From Pelotomaculum schinkii (lineage in GTDB: Bacteria > Bacillota > Desulfotomaculia > Desulfotomaculales > Pelotomaculaceae): a stretch of 64,000 nucleotides of DNA. Numbering within the stretch: the stretch's first letter is position 1; each line of letters begins with the position of its first letter. Location of the stretch: NCBI RefSeq assembly GCF_004369205.1, contig NZ_QFGA01000002.1:124001-188000 (forward strand). The letters run 5' to 3'. This document shows, one piece after another, positions 45,019 through 54,499 of this stretch. The notes below the pieces were generated by a model. It worked only from the letters and a program-made list of their open reading frames with translations, searched no databases and was not told where the DNA came from. The position numbers and the translations under genes are program-made.

Positions 45019-46301
45019 TGTCAGTGGTATCAATTAAAACCAAGAAGCGTTTCGACCTGGAGGAAATCATTGGCGGCCAGGAAGCCAAACTGCGTGAGTT
45101 CTTACCGCGCATCTACAAGAATTCGCCGTTTTACCGCAAAAAGCTGGATGAGGCCGGAATAGACCCGCTGGGTGTGAAAACCATGGCCGATCTGGCCCGG
45201 TTACCATTCACCTCCAAGGAGGAGCTGCGCCAGGGCTACCCGCTGGGGCTGCAAGCCGTTCCGGAAGAAAAAGTGGTACGTATCCACTCCTCATCAGGCA
45301 CCACCGGCAAGCCGATCATCGTACCCTACACCGCCAACGACGTTTCAATTTGGGCCGAGATGATGGCCCGCTGCATGGCCATGGCCGGGGTAACCAACCG
45401 GGACCGCGTCCAGGTCACCCCCGGCTACGGGTTGTGGACGGCGGGGATCGGCTTTCAGGCCGGGGTGGAACGGCTGGGCGCCATGGCCATTCCCATGGGC
45501 CCCGGCAACACGGAAAAACAAATTGAGTTTATGATCGATCTGCAAAGCACCGTCCTGACCGCGACTTCCTCTTACGCCCTGCTCCTGGGAGAAGAAATCA
45601 ACAGGCGGGGACTTAAAGACAAGATCAAGCTGCGCATCGGTATCATCGGTTCGGAGCGCTGGGGCGACAAAATGCGGGCCAGGATCGAAGAACTTTTAGG
45701 CATCGATTCCTTTGATATCTACGGCCTTACCGAAATTTACGGGCCCAGTATCTCCATCGACTGCCCTGAACACGCCGGTCTGCACTACTGGAGCGACCAC
45801 CTGCTTTTTGAAATCATCGACCCGGTCACAGGCGCGCAGCTGCCTCCAGGTAAGGAAGGCGAGCTCGTCGTTACAACCTTGACCAAGGAGGGCATGCCCC
45901 TCTTGCGCTACCGTACCCACGACATCACCCGCCTTCTGACTGAACAATGCGCCTGCGGCAGCCCCTACCCAATGCACGCCCGGGTCCTTGGCCGCACCGA
46001 CGATATGGTTAAAATCAAAGGGGTCAACATCTACCCCGGCCAGATTGACCACGTGCTGAAAATAACCGAAGGAGCCGGCAGCGAATACCAGATCATAGTA
46101 AAACGCTCTGAGGGCAAGGACTCCATCCTGATTAAGGCTGAAGCGCTGGAGGGCCAACCACTTGACAAGGTGGCCGGCGAGCTGAAGAAAAATATAAAAA
46201 CCCGCATTGGGATCCTCACGGACGTGGAAGCCGTCCCACACGGTTCTCTGCCACGGAGCGAAAAGAAAAGCAAAAGAGTATATGACTACAGGGAGTGCTG
46301 A
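45018..46301 (+). CDS. paaK: Phenylacetate-CoA ligase (aryl-CoA ligase)
   Basis: A 427-residue ANL enzyme. P-loop IHSSSGTTGKPIIVPYT, YGLTEIYGPSISIDC, RYRTHDITRLL and the C-terminal GRTDDMVKIKGVNIYPGQ match PaaK. Next to iorAB it could run in reverse, making arylacetate plus ATP from aryl-acetyl-CoA; this is a known pairing in anaerobes but is inferred here. The start overlaps the iorB stop. Confidence 0.94.
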   Translation: MSVVSIKTKKRFDLEEIIGGQEAKLREFLPRIYKNSPFYRKKLDEAGIDPLGVKTMADLARLPFTSKEELRQGYPLGLQAVPEEKVVRIHSSSGTTGKPIIVPYTANDVSIWAEMMARCMAMAGVTNRDRVQVTPGYGLWTAGIGFQAGVERLGAMAIPMGPGNTEKQIEFMIDLQSTVLTATSSYALLLGEEINRRGLKDKIKLRIGIIGSERWGDKMRARIEELLGIDSFDIYGLTEIYGPSISIDCPEHAGLHYWSDHLLFEIIDPVTGAQLPPGKEGELVVTTLTKEGMPLLRYRTHDITRLLTEQCACGSPYPMHARVLGRTDDMVKIKGVNIYPGQIDHVLKITEGAGSEYQIIVKRSEGKDSILIKAEALEGQPLDKVAGELKKNIKTRIGILTDVEAVPHGSLPRSEKKSKRVYDYREC

Positions 46302-46319
46302 AAAGCACTCCCTGTTTTT
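46289..46319 (+). terminator. Terminator after paaK
   Basis: Eleven-bp perfect stem CAGGGAGTGCT/AGCACTCCCTG around GAAA, followed by TTTTTA. The paaK stop lies at its base. Hairpins with the same CAGGGAG core recur at 48061 and in weaker form at 52205. Confidence 0.9.
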
Positions 46320-46550
46320 ACCGGCAATATAAATTACAGTAAATCAGCACGAAAAATAGCATCGCAGGTTGGCCTTACAATGCGGCGTAAAAATCATCCC
46401 GGAGCCACAGGTAAAAATTACACTAACAATATCGACAGATGAAGAGCAAAATAGTCCCTGGGTTCCTTTATTATTAAAAAAACGACTGAATTTTTTAACA
46501 ATTTATCTGAAATTAAAGAAATTTGTTTTTGATGGAGGAATAATCGCGAT

Positions 46551-46605
46551 GCAAGACGAAATGAAATTAAAGAGCCATGCTAAAGAAAGGAGATTAAGTC
46601 AATAA
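46551..46605 (+). CDS. Possible 18-residue leader peptide before the NlpC/P60 gene
   Basis: ATG 46551 with GGAGG 10 nt upstream encodes MQDEMKLKSHAKERRLSQ and ends 34 nt before the hydrolase start. It is charged and contains no run of one amino acid that would suggest attenuation. The stretch 46320-46550 is AT-rich, and I see no riboswitch consensus in it. Confidence 0.25.
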
Positions 46606-46639
46606 CATCTATTTTGGTCAACAAAGTGAGGGCGAATTA

Positions 46640-48025
46640 TTGAAAAGGAGTTTGAAGCTTTTTACAATCTGCCTGGCAACGCTGTTGATTTTATTCCTCC
46701 AAAACACTGCCGGTTTTGCTGACCAATCCGTGTTAAAAGAAGGCATGTCCGGGGACGGTGTGCTAAAACTTCAACAAAAATTGCGCGATTTGGGTTACTA
46801 TCAAGGTACGCCGGACGGAGTCTTTGGTCCGGGCACCCGCAGTGCTGTCGCCAGCTTTCAGTCGGCCAATAACCTGACTGCGGACGGCATCGCCGGTGTG
46901 GGTACATTGGAGGCGTTGCGCCTTTCCGGCTCAAATGGCGGAGTCCTCAAGGAAGGCATGACCGGAGACAGTGTGTTAAAGCTCCAACAAAAACTGCGCG
47001 ATCTGGGCTACTATCAGGGCACGCCTGACGGTTCCTTCGGGCCCGGTACCCGCAGCGCCGTAGCCAGCTTTCAATCCGCCAACAACCTTACGGTGGACGG
47101 TATCGCTGGGGCGGGCACATTGGAAGCCTTGCGCGTTCTGAGTTCAAATAATGGAGAACAATCAGCGTTAAAAGAAGGCATGTCCGGAGACAGCGTGTTA
47201 AAGCTCCAACAAAAACTGCGTGATTTAGGCTACTATCAGGGCACGCCGGACGGTTCCTTCGGGCCCGGCACCCGCAGCGCCGTAGCCAGCTTTCAATCCG
47301 CCAACAACCTTACAGTGGACGGTATCGCTGGGGCGGGCACACTGGCAGCGTTGCGCCAAGGAGGCACGATGGCCTCTGCAGGGAATACTGCGGCAGGCGG
47401 CGAGCCGGCAGCGCTAAAGCAAGGCATGTCCGGGGACAACGTACTTAAACTGCAAACAAAGCTGAGCGAGTTAGGCTACTATCAGGGCGTGCCTGACGGC
47501 GCTTTCGGTTCCGGCACGCGCAGCGCTGTCGCCAACTTTCAATATGACAACAAGCTTACTGTAGACGGCGTCGCCGGCGAGAAAACATTGCTGGCGCTGC
47601 AAAGCGCAAATCCTCAAGTAGCGCTTGCCAATCGCGGACAAGCTATAGACCGGGACACTCAGGCGATTGTAGCGTTTGCCAGGCAATACCTTGGAGTGCC
47701 GTATGCCTGGGCCGGTCAAGGACCGTCAGGTTTTGACTGTTCAGGGTTCACTTACTATGTATTCGATTACTTCAATATTAATTTGCCGCGTACAGCCGAC
47801 GGGCAGTATAGTGCCGGCAGCAAGGTCAGCAAGGTCAGCAAGCTTCAGCCAGGGGATTTGGTGTTCTTCAGCACCTATGAAGCAGGACCGTCACATGTAG
47901 GCATATACATAGGCGACAATCAATTTATCCACTCCAGCTCCGGCGCGGGTGTTGTTACTATAACTTCTCTATCTGATTCATATTACAAAGCGAGGTATTT
48001 AGGCGCCCGAAGAGTTATTGGTTAA
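46640..48025 (+). CDS. Secreted peptidoglycan hydrolase: four PG-binding repeats plus NlpC/P60
   Basis: 461 residues from TTG 46640 (GAGGG upstream). A signal peptide (KLFTICLATLLILFLQNTAG) precedes four PG_binding_1 modules of about 70 residues. Units 2 and 3 are almost identical in DNA and protein (LGYYQGTPDGSFGPGTRSAV). The C-terminal NlpC/P60 domain has GVPYAWAGQGPSGFDCSG (catalytic Cys) and SHVGIYIGDNQFIHSSS (His). Cuts D-Glu-diamino-acid bonds in the cell wall. Flanked by terminators on both sides, so transcribed alone. Confidence 0.94.
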   Translation: MKRSLKLFTICLATLLILFLQNTAGFADQSVLKEGMSGDGVLKLQQKLRDLGYYQGTPDGVFGPGTRSAVASFQSANNLTADGIAGVGTLEALRLSGSNGGVLKEGMTGDSVLKLQQKLRDLGYYQGTPDGSFGPGTRSAVASFQSANNLTVDGIAGAGTLEALRVLSSNNGEQSALKEGMSGDSVLKLQQKLRDLGYYQGTPDGSFGPGTRSAVASFQSANNLTVDGIAGAGTLAALRQGGTMASAGNTAAGGEPAALKQGMSGDNVLKLQTKLSELGYYQGVPDGAFGSGTRSAVANFQYDNKLTVDGVAGEKTLLALQSANPQVALANRGQAIDRDTQAIVAFARQYLGVPYAWAGQGPSGFDCSGFTYYVFDYFNINLPRTADGQYSAGSKVSKVSKLQPGDLVFFSTYEAGPSHVGIYIGDNQFIHSSSGAGVVTITSLSDSYYKARYLGARRVIG

Positions 48026-48060
48026 ATATGAAACAAATCGCATACCGTTTGAAATGATTA

Positions 48061-48085
48061 CAGGGAGTGACGGCGCTCCCTGTTT
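48061..48085 (+). terminator. Terminator after the NlpC/P60 gene
   Basis: Stem CAGGGAG/CTCCCTG (48061-48081) followed by TTTTATAT, about 35 nt after the stop. Confidence 0.75.
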
Positions 48086-48273
48086 TATATTTACCGGTAT
48101 CAGTGATCAGCTTGTTCTTAAACAATATGATCGTGAATTCATATACACTCTATAGATCTTAATGAAGGCATTCAGATCTTTTCTATTATTTAAAATGGCA
48201 GTATGTTTAGCCCGGAAATGACAAAGAATAATGCCGCTATTGTGATAGAGCCGAAAGATGGGAGTCCCGGACC

Positions 48274-49191
48274 GTGGTAATGAACATACGCCTAATGGCC
48301 AGCATGGCAGCGTTGGCCATTCTCATCATTAAAATATTAATATTTTCGTCTTCAACCCCCCAACCAGTAACCCCTATTCAACAGATGCAAAACCTCCCAC
48401 CCCCTCAGGAAGAAACTTATGTTATCTTCGTGCCCGGGCTTGATACCAGTTGTGATGGAACCCCCTACAATACCATGGGTTTTGAATATTTTCGCACGTC
48501 ATTTGAACGATTGGGCTTCAGCTACAATGACAAGCATTTTCTGATGTACAGCTATACTGGCGGCCTGGTGCAGGAAGGGCGGTGGTATCCAAAGCCTTAC
48601 CGGCCTGCAGACACAGGACAGCCGATCCAGTTCAGCGTCAACCATTTGAAAAACATGATTGATGAATTCACCCGGAGCCATCCGCAGGCCCATTACCTCC
48701 TGGTAGGACACAGTCTCGGAGGCAGGATTGTATTTGACTATGTCACCAAGTATCGCCTTGGAAACGCGGGGCCCATCAAAGGAGTTATTACCCTTAATTC
48801 CCCCCTTACCGGCTTATCCTACAACAGGATTGATTTACTTGGGTCAGTCCGAAAAATATGGGGATCACCGGCGGTAAGACAGTTGGCCGCAGAAAACCAG
48901 TTGAAAGACAAACTGGGAATAGAAAGGCAAAAAAATGAAGCCGCCCGAAGGATGATTCAGGCAGGCATCCACGTGGCCACATTTGGAACCCGGCAGGACG
49001 TAGTTGTTAATCCGTTCATGGCCTGCCTCACAGACGAGTATGGAGCTCCGATAACTAAAGGGTATGTTTTGTCCGTTAGCTGCTTCTCCATGTTGCCGCT
49101 GGACTTGTTCGGGCACATGCGTATCCTGTACCAGCAAAAAGTGGCTGAAGAAATCGTCCATGCATACTGCGCCAACATTAACAAACGCTAG
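48274..49191 (+). CDS. Membrane-anchored alpha/beta hydrolase, lipase-like
   Basis: 305 residues from GTG 48274 (GGGAG 9 nt upstream). An N-terminal membrane anchor (MAALAILIIKILIFSSS) is followed by a Pro/Gln-rich linker. The hydrolase domain has VIFVPGLDTS near the oxyanion hole and the nucleophile elbow LLVGHSLGGRIVFDYV. The substrate is unknown; PGAP1-like lipases and acyl hydrolases share this pattern. Its end is 10 bp from the convergent SLH gene. Confidence 0.8.
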   Translation: MVMNIRLMASMAALAILIIKILIFSSSTPQPVTPIQQMQNLPPPQEETYVIFVPGLDTSCDGTPYNTMGFEYFRTSFERLGFSYNDKHFLMYSYTGGLVQEGRWYPKPYRPADTGQPIQFSVNHLKNMIDEFTRSHPQAHYLLVGHSLGGRIVFDYVTKYRLGNAGPIKGVITLNSPLTGLSYNRIDLLGSVRKIWGSPAVRQLAAENQLKDKLGIERQKNEAARRMIQAGIHVATFGTRQDVVVNPFMACLTDEYGAPITKGYVLSVSCFSMLPLDLFGHMRILYQQKVAEEIVHAYCANINKR

Positions 49192-49201
49192 TTTACTGAT
49201 A

Positions 49202-51694
49202 CTATTTCCTGGACAGACCGTCGCTCTCCGTTTCAACCTGCCCACCAGCGGCGCCCACAGACTCCTCAGGCACTGTGCCGGCCGGAGCCGCATAGGTCCC
49301 GTTGATCCAGCTGTAAATGTCGTCGTATACGGCCCGTACTTTGAGGCTGCTGCTTGCGGCCGCCTTGACCAGCGCCTTGGAACCCGCATACCAGGCCAAG
49401 GTGATGTCCTGGTCCAGCCCCAGCCGCTTGGCCCTGTTCAACTGTCTGTAGAACAGGTCGTAGTAATAGCGGTTGTAGAGGATATTACCGTCACACTCCA
49501 GCTCCATTCCCAGGTTATAGCGCCTGGCCAGGTCCGCCGTACGATCCATGCGTTCCTCCGGCGGGCTGTCCACCGAGTAAAAATTCGGCTGCAGGAATAC
49601 GCGGGTGAAGCCGTATGACCTCCAGTCCTCATAACCGCGCGACCCGTGGTAGGGAATCCAGAAAAACTCAAGCCCGTCACCACGTACCAGACGCGCCGTA
49701 CCCTGCACCAGTTCTTTCTCTCCGTTAACAGTTTGGTCTATCGTTTCACTGTACCAGTATATCCCTGATAATTCCAGGTTGTTTAGCCCGGCCATCTTCC
49801 ACCTGCTGATCAGGCTGTCATAAAACCACCGTACGGCTTTTAGCCTGCTCACAGCAGCCTGCTCTCCGCTATCAACGGATCCGGAAAAATCCAGGGTCGC
49901 CCCACCTTCTTCCAGCGCTCCGAAATCTTGCTGTTTTGGATCAGGGTAGGGGATAGTCAGGATGACCTTTTCTTTTCCTGTTATTGCAGTGTTTTCATTC
50001 AAACGCCCCACCACCTCGTCCAGGGCGGAAAGCTGCGCCCCCTCCTTAAACAGGTCGTCCAGATAGGCATTCCAGCCATCCCTGGTGCAGGGTACATCCG
50101 CATAGGGCAAAAAGAGCATCGTATCAAAGAGCCTGCCCCTGATAACCCACTTGCTGTCCTGGTAGGCTACCATCGGCTGAAAGTCATTACTTTTCCAGGT
50201 TCCATCATCACCGTTGCCGCCGGTATAGACCAATAGAATGTTGTTCATGTCCGGAACATTCAAGAAGCCTTCACCGGATGGGACTGCGTAACCGGCAGGA
50301 GCCAGAACCGCAGGACTATCCACACGTCTGCCTCCCCTGACTGAAAGATGCCTCGCAAAGACCCAGCTGTTCACGGGAAAGCTGAGCTTTATATAGCGCG
50401 TGATGACGGGCGCAAAGGAAAGAGTCAAATTTTTAGTCTGCACCACCGTATCGGCAGGGTCAACATTATGGCTGACCTGCCCTAAGTGGTACCACGATTT
50501 CCCGTCCGGAGAAACCACAGCTTTTAGGAAACCGGGAAGACTTATTCCCGACGCTGCATCTTGTAAAAACTCAAGTGAAATACTGCTGACGACTTGGGCT
50601 GTTTTCAGATCGACAGTAATCTCCCGTCCCTGCTGGCGTAGAAACCCAGTCCAGGCTTGGCCTTGGGATGTAAGCCCTTCGACAGGGCCGGAGTAGCTCT
50701 TGTATTCTTTCTCTTGAAACCCCAAATCGGGCGCCAGCTGTTCCACCTGGTAGGAAGCGCCGGTTGTCAGTTCCTTCTCAGGCTGGCTGTTTTCTGCAAA
50801 CACGCCCTCATTTTTGTTTTCCGCCTGTGAAGCCCTTACGCTTGTTATTACCTCATAGGAGTTCAAACCGGCGTTAACTGTGATGGTGGCAGAAGCGGCC
50901 TGTTTGCCGGCGGTAATAATCCCGTCATTTGACAATGCTCCAAGGGACGGGTCGTCCACCCCGTAGGCGGTGGTAAAGGCTAGAGGTATAAGCGCCGTCT
51001 CCGGAGCAATATGCATGGCTTCCCCTGCCTTTAGTTCCAGCTTTCTCGATGAGACTACCGGAATAGCCGTCAGGGCCTGTCCCTTTCTCATAATCACTAG
51101 TTGGTTGGCTATCATCGCCGCTTCAGCGCGGGTCAACTCCCGCAGGGGAAAGAAACAGCCGTCACTGCCTCTCATCCAGCCCCGGCCGGTCACGTAGACC
51201 ACGCCTGCTTCCGCATAGGGAGATATCTGGCCCCAGTCAAGATAGCGTCCATCCAGGGACGATGACAATGACTGCTCCTCCAGCGCGCGGTAAAGCATTA
51301 CGGCAGCATCCTGCCGCAGGACCGGCTCATCCGCACCCAGTCTGCCGTCCCCCTCACCATGCCAAACACCCAGTTTGGCCAGCGCCTCCACATAACCGGC
51401 GCCTGGCGCATCGAAGGGCACGTCAGAAAAAGTGGGCTTCAAGGGAGCAAACGGCTGTATCCCCAGCACCTTGGCCAGGAGGACGGCAAAATCCCTGCGG
51501 GTTAGGCTCTGCTCAGGGCCGAACTCTACCGGGTTGATACCGCTGATGATGCCCTGCTGCGCCAGCTCCAGGATCGCCTTTTCGGCAAATGAACCGGTGA
51601 TATCTTGAAAAGCAGGGGAAGCCGGTTGGGCTTGAGCTGGGAGTGTGAATATAAGGGAAAGCAACAGCAAAAAGGTTGTTATTCTGAATATCAT
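49202..51694 (-). CDS. SLH-domain surface protein with DUF4855
   Basis: About 830 residues from ATG 51694 (GGAG 6 nt upstream). A signal peptide (FLLLLSLIFTLPAQA) is followed by three S-layer homology modules (FQDITGSFAEKAILELAQQG; LTRRDFAVLLAKVLG; FSDVPFDAPGAGYVEALAKL), which anchor to the cell wall. A middle region holds beta-rich segments like a discoidin/F5-8 fold (SSISLEFLQDAASGIS). The C-terminal DUF4855 domain shows NILLVYTGGNGDDGTW, ILTIPYPDPKQQDFG and FFWIPYHGSRGYEDWR. DUF4855 probably has a glycosidase-like barrel; the function is unproven. Confidence 0.88.
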   Translation of the reverse strand: MIFRITTFLLLLSLIFTLPAQAQPASPAFQDITGSFAEKAILELAQQGIISGINPVEFGPEQSLTRRDFAVLLAKVLGIQPFAPLKPTFSDVPFDAPGAGYVEALAKLGVWHGEGDGRLGADEPVLRQDAAVMLYRALEEQSLSSSLDGRYLDWGQISPYAEAGVVYVTGRGWMRGSDGCFFPLRELTRAEAAMIANQLVIMRKGQALTAIPVVSSRKLELKAGEAMHIAPETALIPLAFTTAYGVDDPSLGALSNDGIITAGKQAASATITVNAGLNSYEVITSVRASQAENKNEGVFAENSQPEKELTTGASYQVEQLAPDLGFQEKEYKSYSGPVEGLTSQGQAWTGFLRQQGREITVDLKTAQVVSSISLEFLQDAASGISLPGFLKAVVSPDGKSWYHLGQVSHNVDPADTVVQTKNLTLSFAPVITRYIKLSFPVNSWVFARHLSVRGGRRVDSPAVLAPAGYAVPSGEGFLNVPDMNNILLVYTGGNGDDGTWKSNDFQPMVAYQDSKWVIRGRLFDTMLFLPYADVPCTRDGWNAYLDDLFKEGAQLSALDEVVGRLNENTAITGKEKVILTIPYPDPKQQDFGALEEGGATLDFSGSVDSGEQAAVSRLKAVRWFYDSLISRWKMAGLNNLELSGIYWYSETIDQTVNGEKELVQGTARLVRGDGLEFFWIPYHGSRGYEDWRSYGFTRVFLQPNFYSVDSPPEERMDRTADLARRYNLGMELECDGNILYNRYYYDLFYRQLNRAKRLGLDQDITLAWYAGSKALVKAAASSSLKVRAVYDDIYSWINGTYAAPAGTVPEESVGAAGGQVETESDGLSRK

Positions 51695-51919
51695 TATGTT
51701 CTCCACGTTTTAGATTAACAAAGTTTTAGATTAAACAAGTCTGTTTGTATTTTACATTAACTCCCTATTTAAGGACGGCCTGGGATATCTCTCTATATAT
51801 ATACCGTCCTATCTACTTAATAACACTATAAACCAGCTTAGCAGAAAAATCTCACGGCCTTCTGAATAAAGATATTGATTAACCGCTAAATAATAGATTA
51901 CAAGACTAACAGCTATAAA

Positions 51920-52240
51920 TTACTCCTTGAAAATTTCTAATATATCTTTACCATATTTACCAACCTTTATTTTACCAAACCCCTTTTCTTTAAGCAACTC
52001 ATCTTCGCTAGTTGGATAAGCAGTAATTAATGCATCCATTTCCTCTTTATTAAAGATCAAATAAACTGCAATGCTTTCTTCCCTTGATTTTATTAATCTA
52101 AATCTCTTGAGTTCTCTCACAAGATCTTCTTTGCCATTTTTACTAATAATTACTTCTTCTTTAGCACATGCACAAAAGGTATTAAAATGGGCATATGGCT
52201 CGAGATTACTACAGGGAGTGCTGAGCCCCCCCTGTTTCAA
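51920..52240 (-). CDS. Orphan HRDC domain (truncated helicase or small nucleic-acid-binding protein)
   Basis: The last ~67 residues match an HRDC domain: LVRELKRFRLIKSREESIAV then YLIFNKEEMDALITAYPTSE and GFGKIKVGKYGKDILEIF. Upstream residues include CACAKEEVIIS. No helicase or nuclease domain is attached, and the 5' part of the frame overlaps a hairpin, so the true start is uncertain. It may be the 3' remnant of a larger gene such as a RecQ or NERD-type helicase. Confidence 0.55.
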   Translation of the reverse strand: MKQGGLSTPCSNLEPYAHFNTFCACAKEEVIISKNGKEDLVRELKRFRLIKSREESIAVYLIFNKEEMDALITAYPTSEDELLKEKGFGKIKVGKYGKDILEIFKE

Positions 52241-52288
52241 TTGATCTGGTATTATAAGGCAATAAAAATATCGAACCGGGAGCTCTTT

Positions 52289-52651
52289 CTAAAACGGTAA
52301 TCTTCGCGTACGTATAGACTTCTCATTAACAGAAATAATTACACCTGCTTCGATATCATGCTTGCATACTGTTAGTACTTTTTCAAGACGTCTATTAACT
52401 ACTTCAGAACGTTCGTCGTTCAACCGGAATATAATAACACTTGGCAAATTACTTTCACTTGTTGCAACAAGATAGCCAAAATCTAAATCCACCGTTAAAA
52501 TAGTGCGATTTTCTCGCTGCGCTTTTAAAAGAACATCCTGATCAGATAACCTTTGCAAGCCTTCCTCACTTAAATGAATAGCGTCATAACCTTTCTGACG
52601 CAACCATTTGACAGTTCGATTTGAGATACCCATATCCGCCAAAAATCTCAT
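52289..52651 (-). CDS. DUF5615 PIN-like toxin
   Basis: About 120 residues from ATG 52651 (GGGG upstream). The start MRFLADMGISNRTVKWLRQK and TILTVDLDFGYLVATS carry the conserved acidic residues of the Mut7-C/PIN-like RNase family. It follows the DUF433 gene by 13 bp, the usual antitoxin-toxin order. RNase activity is expected from the family, not shown. Confidence 0.85.
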   Translation of the reverse strand: MRFLADMGISNRTVKWLRQKGYDAIHLSEEGLQRLSDQDVLLKAQRENRTILTVDLDFGYLVATSESNLPSVIIFRLNDERSEVVNRRLEKVLTVCKHDIEAGVIISVNEKSIRTRRLPF

Positions 52652-52664
52652 AACTTTTTCCCCG

Positions 52665-52886
52665 TCACTGAGCATATATATTGTCACGAGTCAAAAATGC
52701 CGCATACTTTAATGCCTGCTGGATATCTTCTATTTCCAAATCCGGATACTCGTCAAGAATTTCATCAAAACTCTTACCATGCGCTACGAGATTAACAATG
52801 AGTGAAACCGGTAAGCGCATTCCACGAATACATGCTTGCCCTCCCATTATGCGCCTATCAAACGTTACACGGTCAAAGCCAAACAT
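52665..52886 (-). CDS. DUF433 antitoxin
   Basis: 73 residues. The winged-helix DUF433 pattern is RRIMGGQACIRGMRLPVSLI, HGKSFDEILDEYPDLEIEDI and QQALKYAAFL. GGGGG lies upstream of the ATG. Typically it represses its own promoter and neutralises the DUF5615 partner. Flanking sequence to 53104 has no other gene. Confidence 0.87.
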   Translation of the reverse strand: MFGFDRVTFDRRIMGGQACIRGMRLPVSLIVNLVAHGKSFDEILDEYPDLEIEDIQQALKYAAFLTRDNIYAQ

Positions 52887-53104
52887 TTTTTAGACCCCCA
52901 GTCAACTCATATCTGTCTTATACACCATCAGAACAACTGCTATTACCAATATACACCAAGGACTTTATTTTGCCCAGTATCTCAGCAATACAATTTTTAT
53001 ACTTGAAGCAATGTTAATTTTTTAGCTACTTAAAAAAAGACACTTGTTTTTCTATTCTCCCAGAAAACGAAACATTTAAACAGATGTTATAAGATATCGT
53101 TTCC

Positions 53105-54499
53105 TCAAAAAACCATCTTACCCGTTAAATCTCCTTTAGCATTTAACACATGAGTGCCGCAGCTTATACAGGGGTCAAAGGAACGGATGATCCGCCCCAA
53201 AACTGTATATAACATGTCCGGCCCGGGAATGACTGTCCCTGTCAGGGCGCTCTCTACGGGTCCCGTCTGAACCTTGTTGTTCTTAGGCGAAAAGTTCCAG
53301 GCGGTCGGCGTAATAATCCTGTATTCCTCCACCTGCTCCCCCTTAATCCGGGCACTGTGCAGCAAAGCGCCGCGCATCACGTCCGTTGCTGCCACAGCGT
53401 ATTCCTTTACCGGTACTTTCTTTTGTTGGATTGGAGGTGGGCCGGGAACAAGTTTATTCAGCCAATCTATTACCAGTTCAGTTATCAGCAGGGTTTCCAT
53501 GGAGCGGGCATAAATCCGGTCCATGGCGGAATTGCCCCCACGGTAGAAACCATTGATCAACATCCGTGCCAATGGGCCCATTTCAAAGGTCTGTCCGGCA
53601 TACTGGACGGATTTAATATAGGAATAGGCTGCGGGTTTACTTGGGCTGGGAATTTCCTGGCCATCGGCATTGACAAACCAGGAGCTGGTTATATCCTCAC
53701 TGATTAACCGGACATCAGGTACACTCAGTTGAGCTCCTGCCAATACACCGCTGCGCCAGAGGGGGGACTGGTTTTTAGACCCGAAACGAAACATGCCAAA
53801 GGATAAAAATCTTCCGGGTGTCCCCCCTATTCTAAAATAATCCCTGTAAGCGCTTGCTATCAGCTCGGTGTCCGGAACGAGGCACTCCTTAACAAAACTA
53901 TGCACACTATGAATTAAAGCCAGGCACTGGCTTATTTTATCAGCGGTGGGAGCCACTGCCACACCGCCGTGGACAAAACTATGCTGGTGCGGTATTTTGC
54001 CGCCAAATACCGTTAACAACTGGTGACATTCCTGAGAGACGGCAACAGAGCGAAAATAGTGGTTTACCAAACGTGCGTTATCCTGTTGGGACAGCCTGTG
54101 ATCGTGTAAGTTTTGGTTTAAAAAAGGCGGCTGTTCCGGCATCTTAACATAATCAGGCAGGCTGAAAAAATAAAAATGCCTGATATGGTTCTGCAAAGTA
54201 TCTGCCGCCAGCATGATATTCCTTAAATACTGGGCATTTTCCGGTAATTCATGGTCATAAAGCCCATCCAACAGGTAACCGGCAACAGTGCCGTGAGCCA
54301 GCGAACAGATGCCGCAAACCCGCTGGGTTAAATAAACCGCGTCGGTTATGTGACGTCCCTTCATGATCGCTTCAATGCCCCTGAACAGGGTGCCGCCGGC
54401 CTTTGCTTCTATAATACCCCCCCGCTCCTCTACCACTTCTACCGATAAGAGGCCGCTTAAGCGTGTGACCGGGCTAAACATAACTCTCTTTTTACTCAC
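53105..54499 (-). CDS. [NiFe] hydrogenase large subunit
   Basis: About 464 residues from GTG 54499 (AGGAGGGG 7 nt upstream), overlapping the small-subunit stop by 8 bp. The Ni ligands are in QRVCGICSLAHG near the N-terminus and DPCISCGTH near the C-terminus. A 15-residue extension after the final His would be removed by the maturation protease, encoded divergently. The subunit holds the Ni-Fe(CN)2CO site. No Tat signal is present on its partner, so it should be cytoplasmic. Confidence 0.93.
   Translation of the reverse strand: MSKKRVMFSPVTRLSGLLSVEVVEERGGIIEAKAGGTLFRGIEAIMKGRHITDAVYLTQRVCGICSLAHGTVAGYLLDGLYDHELPENAQYLRNIMLAADTLQNHIRHFYFFSLPDYVKMPEQPPFLNQNLHDHRLSQQDNARLVNHYFRSVAVSQECHQLLTVFGGKIPHQHSFVHGGVAVAPTADKISQCLALIHSVHSFVKECLVPDTELIASAYRDYFRIGGTPGRFLSFGMFRFGSKNQSPLWRSGVLAGAQLSVPDVRLISEDITSSWFVNADGQEIPSPSKPAAYSYIKSVQYAGQTFEMGPLARMLINGFYRGGNSAMDRIYARSMETLLITELVIDWLNKLVPGPPPIQQKKVPVKEYAVAATDVMRGALLHSARIKGEQVEEYRIITPTAWNFSPKNNKVQTGPVESALTGTVIPGPDMLYTVLGRIIRSFDPCISCGTHVLNAKGDLTGKMVF

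Noticed and set aside
46320-46639. Cyclic di-AMP riboswitch before the NlpC/P60 gene
   Set aside because: Such riboswitches often precede NlpC/P60 genes, but no conserved ydaO motif is visible in this AT-rich stretch.
48865-49389. 174-codon minus-strand frame opposite the lipase-like gene and the SLH gene end
   Set aside because: It spans the 3' ends of two convergent genes and is a shadow frame.
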